From positions 124,001 through 188,000 of the forward strand of contig JADJDQ010000005.1 of the NCBI GenBank assembly GCA_016702605.1: a stretch of 64,000 nucleotides of DNA. Reading direction: 5' to 3'. Below are positions 33,309 to 41,986 of this stretch, one piece after another. The stretch comes from Candidatus Intricatilinea gracilis. GTDB taxonomy: Bacteria; Pseudomonadota; Gammaproteobacteria; Burkholderiales; Burkholderiaceae_C. A model generated the notes under the pieces. It worked only from the letters and a program-made list of their open reading frames with translations. It had not been told where the DNA came from and searched no databases. Positions within the stretch are counted from its first letter, which is position 1. Every line of letters starts with the position of its first letter. A program made the position numbers and the translations under genes.

Positions 33309-35961
33309 GCACACGCCAAGCGCCGCCGGGTCACCGCAAGTGAACCCCGCCCGCGCGGATGGGCTGAGCTCGCGCCAGCAGGCCGACCCGGTGAACTCCG
33401 CCTCCCCGATTCCTCCGTGGCAGAAGTTGTGCAGCCAGATGCTGGCGCAGATGCTCGAGGCCGCCTGCATCGTCGACGCCGCCAGCCAGCGTGTGCTGGC
33501 TGCCAATCCGGCCGCCTGCACCCTGTTCGCCGCCACAACTGCCGAGTTGCTGGACCGCCCGGTCACCGAACTGTGCACCGCCCCCGAAGACCGTTGTTTC
33601 TGGGGCGACCTCCAGCTCAGCGGCCCGGCCGGCACCGGCCTGCACAGCGACACGGTGATCCACACCCTGACGGGCCGTGAAGGCCCGGGTCGCACCGTCG
33701 ACCTCATCGAGGTGGAACGGCGCCTGGCGCCACTCGACCTGCCCGATGGCCGTCACGCCTGGCTGCTGACCTGGCGCGACGAAAGTGAACGCCGCCGTGT
33801 CGACGACGAACTCGACCGCCTGGCCGACGAGTTGCACGAGTCACTCGACTGCCGCGACGACGCCGTGCTCGTCACCGATCTCGACGGCGCCATGCGCCAC
33901 TGCAACCGCGCCTTTGCCGACCTCTGGGATCTACCGCCCGACGCCTTGCGCAGCCGCGACGACACCCGCCTGGCCGCCACCTTGCGCGCCCGTGTGGCCG
34001 AACCGCGGGCCTACGACCAACGCCTGGCCGAACTGGCAGCCGACCCGCGCCACACGGCGACCGACGTCGTCACCCTGGCCGATGGCCGGGTGCTCGAGCG
34101 GCGTGTCATGCCGCAGTTCGGCCGGGGTGTGCCGGTCGGCAGGCTCTGGGCCTGGCGCGACATCAGCCAGCGCCTGGCCGACGAGGCCCATCTGCGCCTG
34201 GCTGGCCAGGTGTTCGACACCAGCGTCGACGCCATCCTGGTGACCGACGGCCAGCACCACATCGTGGCCGCCAACCCGGCCGCCACCTTGCTGTTCGGGC
34301 GCGCCACCACCAGCCTGGTAGGCCAGCCGCTCGCCAGCCTGATCCACGACCCCGAAGCCGCCGGCGCCATCATCGGGGTATTTGCCGCGGTCGAACGTGA
34401 AGGCCATTGGCAAGGTGACCTGGCAACACGCCCGGCGGCTGGCGACAGCGAGCCTGGTGCTCCCGTGCAGGTGTCGATGCAGTGGCGCGGCGACGCCGAC
34501 GTGGGCGGATGCATTGTTTTCCTGCGCGACCAGAGTGAACGGCGCGCTCAACAAGACGCCTTGCGCGAACTGCTGCAACTCGACCTGCTCACCGGCCTGC
34601 CCAACCGCCATCGCCTGGCCGCCCGTGTGGCGCAACAGGCCGAGGCCTGCCAGGCCGCGACCGCTGCACCGAGCGACCAGACGCCCGCTCAGTCGACCGA
34701 TCAGCGACCCGGCCAGCCCGGCTTTGCCCTGCTGCTGGTGGGGCTGGACCGGTTTGCCGCGCTCAACGACGCCCTCAGCCACAACGGCGGCGACCGCGTG
34801 TTGATCGAGGTCGGCATGCGCCTGGCCGCGGGTGTCGGCCCCAACGACATGGTCTGCCGCACCGGTGCTGACAACTTTGCCGTGTTGCTGGCCCGCGCCG
34901 ATGCCGCCACGGCGCAAGCCACTGCCCGCCGCCTGCTGGACAGCCTGGGCGCGGCCATGTGTGTCGACGGCCTGAACTTCAACCTCAGCGCCAGCATCGG
35001 CATCACCTGCGGCCCGCACGACGGCACCAGCCTGGACGCATTGCTCAAGAACGCCGACAGCGCCATGCACCGTGTCAAGCAGCGCAGCGGCGGCGACCTG
35101 TGTTTCTATCAGCCGACCATGACCACTGATCTGCTGCCACGCATCCGGCTCGACCACGCCATGCGCAAGGCGCTGCGCGCCGGCGAGTTCCGCCTGCACT
35201 ACCAGCCGCAGGTCGACATCGGCGGCACCCAGGTGATCGGCGCCGAGGCGCTGCTGCGCTGGCGCGACCCGGTGCTGGGCGACATCCCGCCCGGCCAGTT
35301 CATCCCTGTGGCCGAAGAGACCGGCTTCATCGCCGAACTGGGCATGTGGGTGATGGCGCAGGCCATCAACCAGGCCAGTGAATGGCACGACCAGGGGCTG
35401 ATGATCCCGGTGTCGGTCAACGTATCGACGCTGCAGTTCCAGCAGGCAGGTTTCGTCGACCATGTGGCCGATCTGCTCGACGCCAGTGGCCTGGCGCCGG
35501 CCATGCTCGAGCTCGAGCTCACCGAAAGTGTGCTGCTGGGCGACATCGCCGAGATCATCGACCAGCTCGAACGTCTGGCCGCCTTGGGTGTACGCCTGGC
35601 GATCGACGACTTCGGCACCGGGTATTCGGGCCTGGGTTACCTCAAGCGCCTGCCCATCCACCGCCTCAAGATCGACCGCTGCTTCGTCAAGGACCTGCCC
35701 GACGACGCCAGCGACGCCGCCATCACCCGCGGTGTGATCGCCATGGCCCGGGCGCTCGACCTTCAGGTGATCGCCGAAGGTGTCGAGACCGAAGCACAAC
35801 GTGCCTTCCTGGCCGACATCGGCTGCCACGAATACCAGGGCTGGCTGTTTGCGCCGGCGCTGCCGCCCGAGAAGTTTGCCGAGCGCGCCGGGCTGGCCAA
35901 GCCCTGCGCCACCAAGACACACCACTCGATCACGTCGCCGGAGCTTGGCATTGCGGTGTGA
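33295..35961 (+). CDS. PAS-GGDEF-EAL protein, probable c-di-GMP phosphodiesterase
   Basis: The 888-residue cytosolic protein has about three PAS-like segments (roughly 40-150, 180-290, 300-415), a GGDEF domain (about 430-600) whose signature is changed to GADNF at 524-528, and an EAL domain with intact E651-A-L-L-R, DDFGTGYSGLGYLKRLP and KIDRCFVKDL. The GGDEF half is therefore probably inactive or regulatory while the EAL half should cleave c-di-GMP. I chose ATG 33295 because AGGTGG lies 6 bases upstream; ATG 33289 has no room for it. It overlaps the HD-GYP gene by 14 bases, so two c-di-GMP proteins are co-expressed behind tolA. Confidence 0.9.
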   Translation: MRSAEHTPSAAGSPQVNPARADGLSSRQQADPVNSASPIPPWQKLCSQMLAQMLEAACIVDAASQRVLAANPAACTLFAATTAELLDRPVTELCTAPEDRCFWGDLQLSGPAGTGLHSDTVIHTLTGREGPGRTVDLIEVERRLAPLDLPDGRHAWLLTWRDESERRRVDDELDRLADELHESLDCRDDAVLVTDLDGAMRHCNRAFADLWDLPPDALRSRDDTRLAATLRARVAEPRAYDQRLAELAADPRHTATDVVTLADGRVLERRVMPQFGRGVPVGRLWAWRDISQRLADEAHLRLAGQVFDTSVDAILVTDGQHHIVAANPAATLLFGRATTSLVGQPLASLIHDPEAAGAIIGVFAAVEREGHWQGDLATRPAAGDSEPGAPVQVSMQWRGDADVGGCIVFLRDQSERRAQQDALRELLQLDLLTGLPNRHRLAARVAQQAEACQAATAAPSDQTPAQSTDQRPGQPGFALLLVGLDRFAALNDALSHNGGDRVLIEVGMRLAAGVGPNDMVCRTGADNFAVLLARADAATAQATARRLLDSLGAAMCVDGLNFNLSASIGITCGPHDGTSLDALLKNADSAMHRVKQRSGGDLCFYQPTMTTDLLPRIRLDHAMRKALRAGEFRLHYQPQVDIGGTQVIGAEALLRWRDPVLGDIPPGQFIPVAEETGFIAELGMWVMAQAINQASEWHDQGLMIPVSVNVSTLQFQQAGFVDHVADLLDASGLAPAMLELELTESVLLGDIAEIIDQLERLAALGVRLAIDDFGTGYSGLGYLKRLPIHRLKIDRCFVKDLPDDASDAAITRGVIAMARALDLQVIAEGVETEAQRAFLADIGCHEYQGWLFAPALPPEKFAERAGLAKPCATKTHHSITSPELGIAV

Positions 35962-36052
35962 GGCAAGCGCCAGCCGAGCCGGACACGGTGTGAAGGGCGC
36001 GTCGCGAACAGCCCGAGCTGGCGTCGGGTTGCGCAGCAGGTTGATTCGTCCC

Positions 36053-37183
36053 TCATTCGCGCAGGTCGATCACCTTCACGCGGACCTTGCGTTCACGTTC
36101 ACCACGTTTGACGGTCAGGTCGACCGACGCGTCGATGCCGGCCCGGTCGAGTTCGGCCACGAAGGTCGACAAGGTCTCGATGCCACGGCCGTTCACCGCC
36201 ACGATCACGTCGCCCAGGTCGCCGTTGCGCCGGTTCATGGCCTGCAGGCCTGCCGATGCGGCCGGTGTGCCACGCGCCACCTCGGCAATCACCACACCGC
36301 GGATGCCGGCGCGCGCCACCAGATCCGGCCGCACCGGTGTGATGCCGATGCCGGGCAACGGCGCACGGCCCTTGCCGATGAGTGAGGGCACGACGCGGTT
36401 CACCAGATCCGCCGGGATGGCGAAACCGATGCCCGAACTGCTGCCACTGGCCGACCTGATGGCACTGTTCACGCCGATCAGCCGCCCGGCGCTGTCGAGC
36501 AGCGGGCCGCCCGAGTTGCCGGGGTTGATGGCCGCGTCGGTCTGGATGACCCCCAGCACCTCGCGGTAGTTGGCGGTCGGCAATTCGCGGTCCAGCGCAC
36601 TGACGATGCCGCGGGTGAGTGTGCGCGACAACCCGAACGGGTTGCCGATGGCGTAGACGGTCTGGCCGATCTTCAGGTCGCGTGAGCTGCCCAGCGGCAG
36701 TGGACGCAGCTCGCGTGGCAGCTTGAGCAGGCGCACCACGGCCAGGTCGTATTCGGGCGCAGCGCCGATCAGTTCGGCCTCGACCGGCTTGCCGGCGTCG
36801 AGTTGCACGAAGACCCGCCGCGCCCCTTCGACGACGTGGAAGTTGGTCACCACATGGCCCTGCGCGTCCCACACGAAACCGCTGCCTGCGCCCTGGCCAC
36901 GTTCTTCGCCAAACATGCTGCGCTGCACCGTCTCGGTGGTGATGTAGGCGACCGAGGGTGACGAGGTCTCGAACAACCGCACCACCGCCGCTTCGTCGGA
37001 CTGCAACGCGCCGCGTGGCTGCACCTCGCGCGGCGCCACGTCACGCGCCAGCACAGTGCCGGCAAACAAGGTGCCGAGCAGACCGGTGAGCACGACACCG
37101 ACCGCAAGAGCCAGCGCCGCCATCAGCGCGGTCGAGCGTTCGGGTTCGGCGGCTGGCAGGGTGCGGGCGAGTTGGTGGGGCAT
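36053..37183 (-). CDS. DegS/HtrA-like periplasmic serine protease with one PDZ domain
   Basis: This 376-residue protein has one N-terminal membrane helix (about 20-43) and a trypsin-like domain with the full triad: H116 in VVTNFHVVEG, D146 in EYDLAVVRL and S224 in NPGNSGGPLLD. A single PDZ domain follows (about 280-370). One PDZ and a membrane anchor resemble DegS, which cleaves anti-sigma factors under envelope stress; no sigma-E or rseA is nearby, and DegQ-like housekeeping proteolysis is the alternative. ATG 37183 has GGAGA 9 bases upstream; an upstream in-frame extension lacks similarity. It converges on the PAS-GGDEF-EAL gene. Confidence 0.88.
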   Translation of the reverse strand: MPHQLARTLPAAEPERSTALMAALALAVGVVLTGLLGTLFAGTVLARDVAPREVQPRGALQSDEAAVVRLFETSSPSVAYITTETVQRSMFGEERGQGAGSGFVWDAQGHVVTNFHVVEGARRVFVQLDAGKPVEAELIGAAPEYDLAVVRLLKLPRELRPLPLGSSRDLKIGQTVYAIGNPFGLSRTLTRGIVSALDRELPTANYREVLGVIQTDAAINPGNSGGPLLDSAGRLIGVNSAIRSASGSSSGIGFAIPADLVNRVVPSLIGKGRAPLPGIGITPVRPDLVARAGIRGVVIAEVARGTPAASAGLQAMNRRNGDLGDVIVAVNGRGIETLSTFVAELDRAGIDASVDLTVKRGERERKVRVKVIDLRE

Positions 37184-37380
37184 CGTGTCGTCTCCAGAGG
37201 CGTTTCGAAGGTGGTCGGACGCTGGGGGCGAGTCGGCCGGCTTCAAGAGCCGCCGAACTGCCAAGTGCACTGCAACATCAGGGCACCGCAGTGGTGCCGG
37301 CCCAGGTATGCTCGGCGCCCCGCGGCCGTGGCAGCCGGCGCCCTTGCGCCCGCCTCAGCGCCGCCGACCTGGACCTGTTC

Positions 37381-38424
37381 ATGCAACGAGGCATTGTCTA
37401 CGCCGCCCTGGCCTACCTGCTGTGGGGGCTGTTTCCGCTGTATTTCATCGGCCTGCGCGAGGTGGCGTCGATCGAGGTGCTGGCGCACCGCGTGGTCTGG
37501 TCGCTGGTCTTTCTGGGTGTGCTGCTGGCCGTGCGCCGCCAGTTCGGCTGGCTTGGCCCGGCTTTGCGCGACTCGGTGCTGCTGCGCCGGTTTGCCCTGA
37601 GCGCCACACTGCTGGCCGTGAACTGGGGCGTGTACATCTGGGCCATCAACGAGGGCCGCGTCGTGGAAGCCAGCCTGGGTTACTTCATCACGCCGCTGGC
37701 CAATGTGCTGACTGGCCGGCTGGTGCTGCACGAAAAACTCTCGCGCAAGCAGTGGCTGGCCGTGGCACTGGCCGCGCTGGGCGTGGCCTGGATGACGCTG
37801 CGCCTGGGCGCCCTGCCGTGGATCGCCCTGACACTGGCGGCCAGCTTCTCGACCTACGGCTATCTGCGCAAGACTGCCAGCCTGGGTGCACTCGAAGGCC
37901 TGGCGCTCGAAACCACCCTGCTGGCGCCCGCCGCCGTCGTCGGCCTGGGCTGGGCGCTGTGGCAAGGCCAGAGCGCCATGCCGCACCTGGGCGTCACCGG
38001 GCAGATGCTGCTGGTGGGCGTGGGCCCACTCACCGCCGTGCCGCTGCTGCTGTTTGCCGCCGGCGCGCGGCGCATCCCGATGGCGGTGCTGGGCATGTTG
38101 CAGTACCTGGGCCCGAGCATCCAGCTCGGTCTGGGCGTGTGGTTCTTCGACGAAAGTTTCGAAGGCGCCCGCCTGCAGGGCTTTGTGCTGATCTGGGCCG
38201 CCTGCGCCTTGTTCAGCGCCGACATGCTGATGCGCCAGCAACACGCCGCCACCCTGGCCCGCATCCGCCGCGACGCCGCGCGCGACATTGTCGACACCAC
38301 CACCGACCGCGCCACCGCACCGGCCGAGCTGGACGACGGCAGCGCCGCCGACGCCGCGGGCCCGGACACCTCCACACCGCCCAACCCAACCCCCGCGGCC
38401 TACGTGGCCGCCTCCCCACGATGA
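37381..38424 (+). CDS. rarD: RarD-like EamA family transporter
   Basis: The 347-residue integral membrane protein has ten predicted helices and the RarD opening RGIVYAALAYLLWGLFPLYF then EVLAHRVVWSL, NWGVYIWAINEGRVVEASLGYFITPL and FDESFEGARLQGFVLIW. RarD proteins belong to the drug/metabolite transporter superfamily; the substrate is unknown. A hydrophilic Thr/Ala/Pro-rich tail of about 60 residues is extra. The frame is open back to 37291, but ATG 37381 begins the conserved sequence. The stop overlaps the next ATG, so the TAXI-type gene is translationally coupled. Confidence 0.9.
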   Translation: MQRGIVYAALAYLLWGLFPLYFIGLREVASIEVLAHRVVWSLVFLGVLLAVRRQFGWLGPALRDSVLLRRFALSATLLAVNWGVYIWAINEGRVVEASLGYFITPLANVLTGRLVLHEKLSRKQWLAVALAALGVAWMTLRLGALPWIALTLAASFSTYGYLRKTASLGALEGLALETTLLAPAAVVGLGWALWQGQSAMPHLGVTGQMLLVGVGPLTAVPLLLFAAGARRIPMAVLGMLQYLGPSIQLGLGVWFFDESFEGARLQGFVLIWAACALFSADMLMRQQHAATLARIRRDAARDIVDTTTDRATAPAELDDGSAADAAGPDTSTPPNPTPAAYVAASPR

Positions 38425-39818
38425 CCCGCCTGCGCCACAAGCTGCTGTCGGTGCGCGACCTGCTGGTGGCCGCCGGCCCGGTCGGCCTGATCGCCGTCGC
38501 CCTCATCGCCCTGGCCTACTGGTGGCTCGACCCGGCGCCGCCCAAACACCTGGTGCTGGCGACAGGCCCCAAACAAAGCGCCAACGCCGAGTTCGGCCTG
38601 CGTTACGCCCAGGCGCTGGCGCAACACGGCGTCAAGGTCGAGCTGCGCACCACCCAGGGCTCGGCCGAGAACCTGGCCCTGCTGCAAGCCGGCAGCGTCG
38701 ACGCCGCGTTTGTGCAAGGTGGCACCGCCCCACAACTGGCGCCGGACGAAGACGACACCAGCGGCCTGGTCAGCCTGGGCAGCCTGTTCCGCGAACCGGT
38801 GTGGGTGTTCTACCGCACCGCTGCGGCGCAGAACCGGCTCGGCCGCGAACGCGTCGACAGCCTGGCCCAGCTGCGCAACTGGCGCCTGGACATCGGCGCC
38901 GAAGGCACGGGTGTGGGCGGCCTGATGCTGCGCCTGCTGCGCGCCAACGGCCTCGAGACCAGCAAGATGAACCTCAGCCGCCTGGAGCCCACCCCCGCCG
39001 TGGTGGCCCTGCTCGGCGGCAAACTCGACGCCCTGGTCCTCGTCTCGGCACCCGAGTCACCGCTGGTGCAGATGCTGCTCATCACCCCCGGCATCCAGCT
39101 GCTCGACTTCGCCCAGGCCGAGGCCTACGCCCGCCGTGTGCCCCAGGTGGCGCCCGCCCTGCTGCCACGCGGGGTGGTCAACCTGGCCAAGGACCTGCCA
39201 CGCGAAGACGTGCGCCTGGTCGCCACCACCGCCAACCTCGTCTTGCAAGGCGGCACCCACCCGGCCCTGCAACACCTGCTGGTCGAAGCCGCCCAACGCA
39301 TCCACAGCCCGGCCAACTGGTTCCAGCGCAAGGGCGAGTTCCCGCAATCCGCACCCGGCGATTTCGCCCTGTCGGACGAAGCCGATCGCTACTGGCGCAA
39401 AGGCCCCACCTGGCTGCAACGCTGGATGCCCTTCTGGCTCGCCAACCTGCTCGACCGCATGTGGGTGGTGGTGCTGTCCATCCTGGCCGCCCTCATCCCA
39501 CTGTCACGCGTGATCCCGCCCATCTACGCCATGCGCATCCGCTCACGCATCTTCCGCTGGTACGCCCTGCTGCGCGGCATCGAAGACGACCTGGCCAGCG
39601 GCAAACGCCCCCACGACGAACTGCTTGCCGAACTTGCCAGTATCGAGACCAAACTCGAGAAACTGCCGGTGCCGCTGTCGTATACCGACCAGTTGTATGC
39701 GCTGAGGAGTCATATCAATATGGTGAGGGCGAGGATTTTGGAGAGTGGGCGGGTTGACAGCGCAACCGCGACCTCTGCCGAAGAATTACAAGTCAACAAA
39801 CTGACACCCGTTCAGTAG
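38421..39818 (+). CDS. Membrane-anchored TAXI-type TRAP solute-binding protein
   Basis: This 465-residue protein has an N-terminal helix (about 19-37, GPVGLIAVALIALAYWWL), a TAXI-type binding domain (HLVLATGPKQSANAEFGLRY ... TQGSAENLALLQAGSVDAAF ... WRLDIGAEGTGVGGLMLRLL) and a C-terminal membrane helix (about 353-375) followed by a cytosolic helical tail. TAXI proteins normally feed TRAP transporters for acids or amino acids, but no TRAP permease is nearby, and the two anchors suggest a sensor-like or alternative role. ATG 38421 overlaps the rarD stop. The last 100 bases become clearly poorer in GC, marking the edge of the islet that follows. Confidence 0.82.
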   Translation: MTRLRHKLLSVRDLLVAAGPVGLIAVALIALAYWWLDPAPPKHLVLATGPKQSANAEFGLRYAQALAQHGVKVELRTTQGSAENLALLQAGSVDAAFVQGGTAPQLAPDEDDTSGLVSLGSLFREPVWVFYRTAAAQNRLGRERVDSLAQLRNWRLDIGAEGTGVGGLMLRLLRANGLETSKMNLSRLEPTPAVVALLGGKLDALVLVSAPESPLVQMLLITPGIQLLDFAQAEAYARRVPQVAPALLPRGVVNLAKDLPREDVRLVATTANLVLQGGTHPALQHLLVEAAQRIHSPANWFQRKGEFPQSAPGDFALSDEADRYWRKGPTWLQRWMPFWLANLLDRMWVVVLSILAALIPLSRVIPPIYAMRIRSRIFRWYALLRGIEDDLASGKRPHDELLAELASIETKLEKLPVPLSYTDQLYALRSHINMVRARILESGRVDSATATSAEELQVNKLTPVQ

Positions 39819-40444
39819 GCCGGTCTCGCCGTCGTCGCACATATATAGACCACTTGAGAGGTCTCGCGAATCGCATCCCACTCAATCAAATGATTCCCAT
39901 CGATCGCCGGTGTATCCAAATCATCGACAAGCGTAATATGCTGCCGACCATCGACCCCTACCGCATCGAGTCTTTCACCAAAAACGCGTCTCAGCGTATC
40001 GACGAGCGTCTTTCCATCACTGGCAAACAGAATATTATAGATATTGCCCTCCAGTACTTGGTTGCCGCTCTTGCTGTAACTCTCCCATGAGTTCTTGCTT
40101 CTTTGTACCTCCTGAATATCAAAGGGCAGACGAAGACGAACCACCTTTGCGCCATGAATACTCCACGCGGTACGTATTTCGATCGCGCCACCGTCCTTTG
40201 TTTGCGTGGCAGACCGCGATGGAATTCGCACTTTTACCTTCCCGTCAGTCACGTAGTAATTATTGGGATTGCCATGCGCGCGTAGTCCGCAGTCGAGTTG
40301 CTTGAATGCACTGAGATTTGCGATGGTGTCTTGGCCAAAGCTCAGATACGTTGCGAACAAAATCGCCGAACCAACCAAAAACTTCGACGCACGTCGAACG
40401 ACTGGCTTGATCGAGTTTTCATGGGTACACTTATGTCGATACAC
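39812..40444 (-). CDS. Exported protein of unknown function
   Basis: I do not recognise this 210-residue protein. It has a signal-peptide-like start (KFLVGSAILFATYLSFGQ to about residue 38), then a soluble domain with a single Cys (LDCGLRAHGNPNNYYVTDGK). A GTG start at 40444 is supported by AAGGGA 8 bases upstream. Its base composition is markedly poorer in GC than the flanking genes and its codon use differs, suggesting recent transfer. It overlaps the TAXI gene tail to tail by 7 bases and lies just downstream of another exported protein on the same strand. Confidence 0.6.
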   Translation of the reverse strand: MYRHKCTHENSIKPVVRRASKFLVGSAILFATYLSFGQDTIANLSAFKQLDCGLRAHGNPNNYYVTDGKVKVRIPSRSATQTKDGGAIEIRTAWSIHGAKVVRLRLPFDIQEVQRSKNSWESYSKSGNQVLEGNIYNILFASDGKTLVDTLRRVFGERLDAVGVDGRQHITLVDDLDTPAIDGNHLIEWDAIRETSQVVYICATTARPAY

Positions 40445-40557
40445 CTCTGTGTTTCCCTTCTGTATTTTCGATATTCAATCGCCACTGTCAACCTGGAGGT
40501 CAGGTCTTGCATTCTGCCCACCGTTTCACAATTGATGGCTGTCATTCGTGTCGTAGA

Positions 40558-41298
40558 TCACTTCGACTTCAGGTTACGCGAGAGGGTTTCGAGCCTCTTT
40601 TCTGTTTCTGCCGTAACGCATTTCAAGAATGTCGTCGATGTAGCGCGGGAGCCATTGGTTGCCATTCCCACAGCTCGGCAGTTCGGGTTGCGCATCTTTA
40701 GCCAGGCGCGCTGTTCACTCCGGATTTTGGCCCGCTCAACTTCAGACGCATGAGCAATGACTTGTTTGTAGGTTGTGTTGAGGCGGCTATCAGCGGCAAG
40801 GCTCACGCGGGTGCAGTGCACGTCAGAGTAACCGGTACTCCAGTCCCAATCCGCGGCTTCACATACTTCTATCACTGGATCTCCCTCGACAGAAGCTACT
40901 TCGATTTTTATAATTAGAAAGTCTCGCACTGGACACGGAAAGTTGAATGGGTAACTTGTATCGAACAAAGGAATATCGTTGACACTTAATTGTTCGATCG
41001 AAATGTACCCAAGACCTCCACACATTCCCGTTGGCCTTGCGCCACGCACACTTATCGCGCCAGAGACTTTCGCGTGTCCTATATTGCACGATAGCTTGTT
41101 TTGTTCGGACAGTTCGGAGAAGCCAGACTGCAGATCTACCGCACCAGGTGCGTCAGAACTCAGTCTAACGATCGGCAGGATCGTGAATTTATCGCCATCA
41201 ATACATCTCGTAGATACCCCAAAATCCGCCCAATCTGCATGGCTATGCCCACATGCGAGAAGTAGTACGCAGGATGAAATTATTGCAGAGAGTTTCAT
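40558..41298 (-). CDS. Exported protein with LprI-like (DUF1311) C-terminal domain
   Basis: The 246-residue protein starts MKLSAIISSCVLLLACGHSH, a signal or lipoprotein leader (LLAC). The last 75 residues carry the LprI/DUF1311 pattern: DSRLNTTYKQVIAHA, then KIRSEQRAWLKMRNPNC and a final Cys about 25 residues on. That family includes mycobacterial LprI, a lysozyme inhibitor. The first 150 residues, with several Cys, are unrecognised. AGAAGG lies 7 bases before ATG 41298. Like its neighbour it is AT-rich, so the pair may have been acquired together. A role in lysozyme protection is only suggested by the domain. Confidence 0.65.
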   Translation of the reverse strand: MKLSAIISSCVLLLACGHSHADWADFGVSTRCIDGDKFTILPIVRLSSDAPGAVDLQSGFSELSEQNKLSCNIGHAKVSGAISVRGARPTGMCGGLGYISIEQLSVNDIPLFDTSYPFNFPCPVRDFLIIKIEVASVEGDPVIEVCEAADWDWSTGYSDVHCTRVSLAADSRLNTTYKQVIAHASEVERAKIRSEQRAWLKMRNPNCRAVGMATNGSRATSTTFLKCVTAETEKRLETLSRNLKSK

Positions 41299-41391
41299 GT
41301 CTAGCCTTCTATCCCATGCGACTGGGTCGCGCCCTGCTGCTTGCACAACTCTCCACTTTCGCTACCCGCCAGTTCGGCCATTAGCATCTGG

Positions 41392-41886
41392 TCAAATCGC
41401 CAACGCCGACGTGCACTTCACCTCTTCCATCACCGCATAAGTGCGCGTCTCGCGCACGCCGGGTAATGTCCAGATCACCGTGCCGATGAATTCTCGGTAG
41501 GCGGCCATGTCGGCGACGCGGGTCTTTAGCAGGTAATCGAAACCACCGGCGACGAGGTGGCATTCGAGGATTTCCTGGTGCACCTGCACCGCCGCCTTGA
41601 AGCTGTCCATCACGTCGTGCACGGTGCGGTCGAGCAGCACTTCGACGAAGACCAGCAGGCCAGCGCCGACCAGTACCGGGTTGAGGCGCGCCTCGTAGCC
41701 CAGGATGTATTTGTCGCGGCTCAGGCGTTTGACGCGTTCGAGCACCGCCGTGGGTGAGAGCTGCACCTGTTCGGCCAGCTTGAGGTTGCTGATGCGGCCG
41801 TCGACCTGCAGGATGCGCAGGATCTTGCGGTCGATGCGGTCGAGTTCCGCGGGCGGCTCGGATGGGGCGGCGTTGCCGTAGGCCAT
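41392..41886 (-). CDS. Lrp/AsnC family regulator, probable regulator of putA
   Basis: This 164-residue protein has an N-terminal winged helix-turn-helix (LDRIDRKILRILQVDGRISN, LKLAEQVQLSPTAVLERVKR) and a C-terminal RAM ligand-binding domain (VFVEVLLDRTV ... ECHLVAGGFDYLLKTRVADM). Lrp-type activators encoded next to putA (PutR) respond to proline in several proteobacteria. It is divergent from putA with a 100-base shared gap containing AT-rich CAATATCC and CCATATTC elements that could bind it. ATG 41886 starts at the family N-terminus. Confidence 0.88.
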   Translation of the reverse strand: MAYGNAAPSEPPAELDRIDRKILRILQVDGRISNLKLAEQVQLSPTAVLERVKRLSRDKYILGYEARLNPVLVGAGLLVFVEVLLDRTVHDVMDSFKAAVQVHQEILECHLVAGGFDYLLKTRVADMAAYREFIGTVIWTLPGVRETRTYAVMEEVKCTSALAI

Positions 41887-41986
41887 GCTGAAGATCGTGT
41901 GGTGACAAGGGTGAAGAACCGAGCAATATCCTGCCGGGCCAGCCATATTCTGTGGCCATGCACCAAAGTCTACGTGGAGAACTTGC

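Noticed and set aside
33931..35925. Long minus-strand frame opposite the PAS-GGDEF-EAL gene
   Set aside because: The plus strand encodes clear EAL and PAS motifs; the antisense product is low in complexity and has no recognisable domain.
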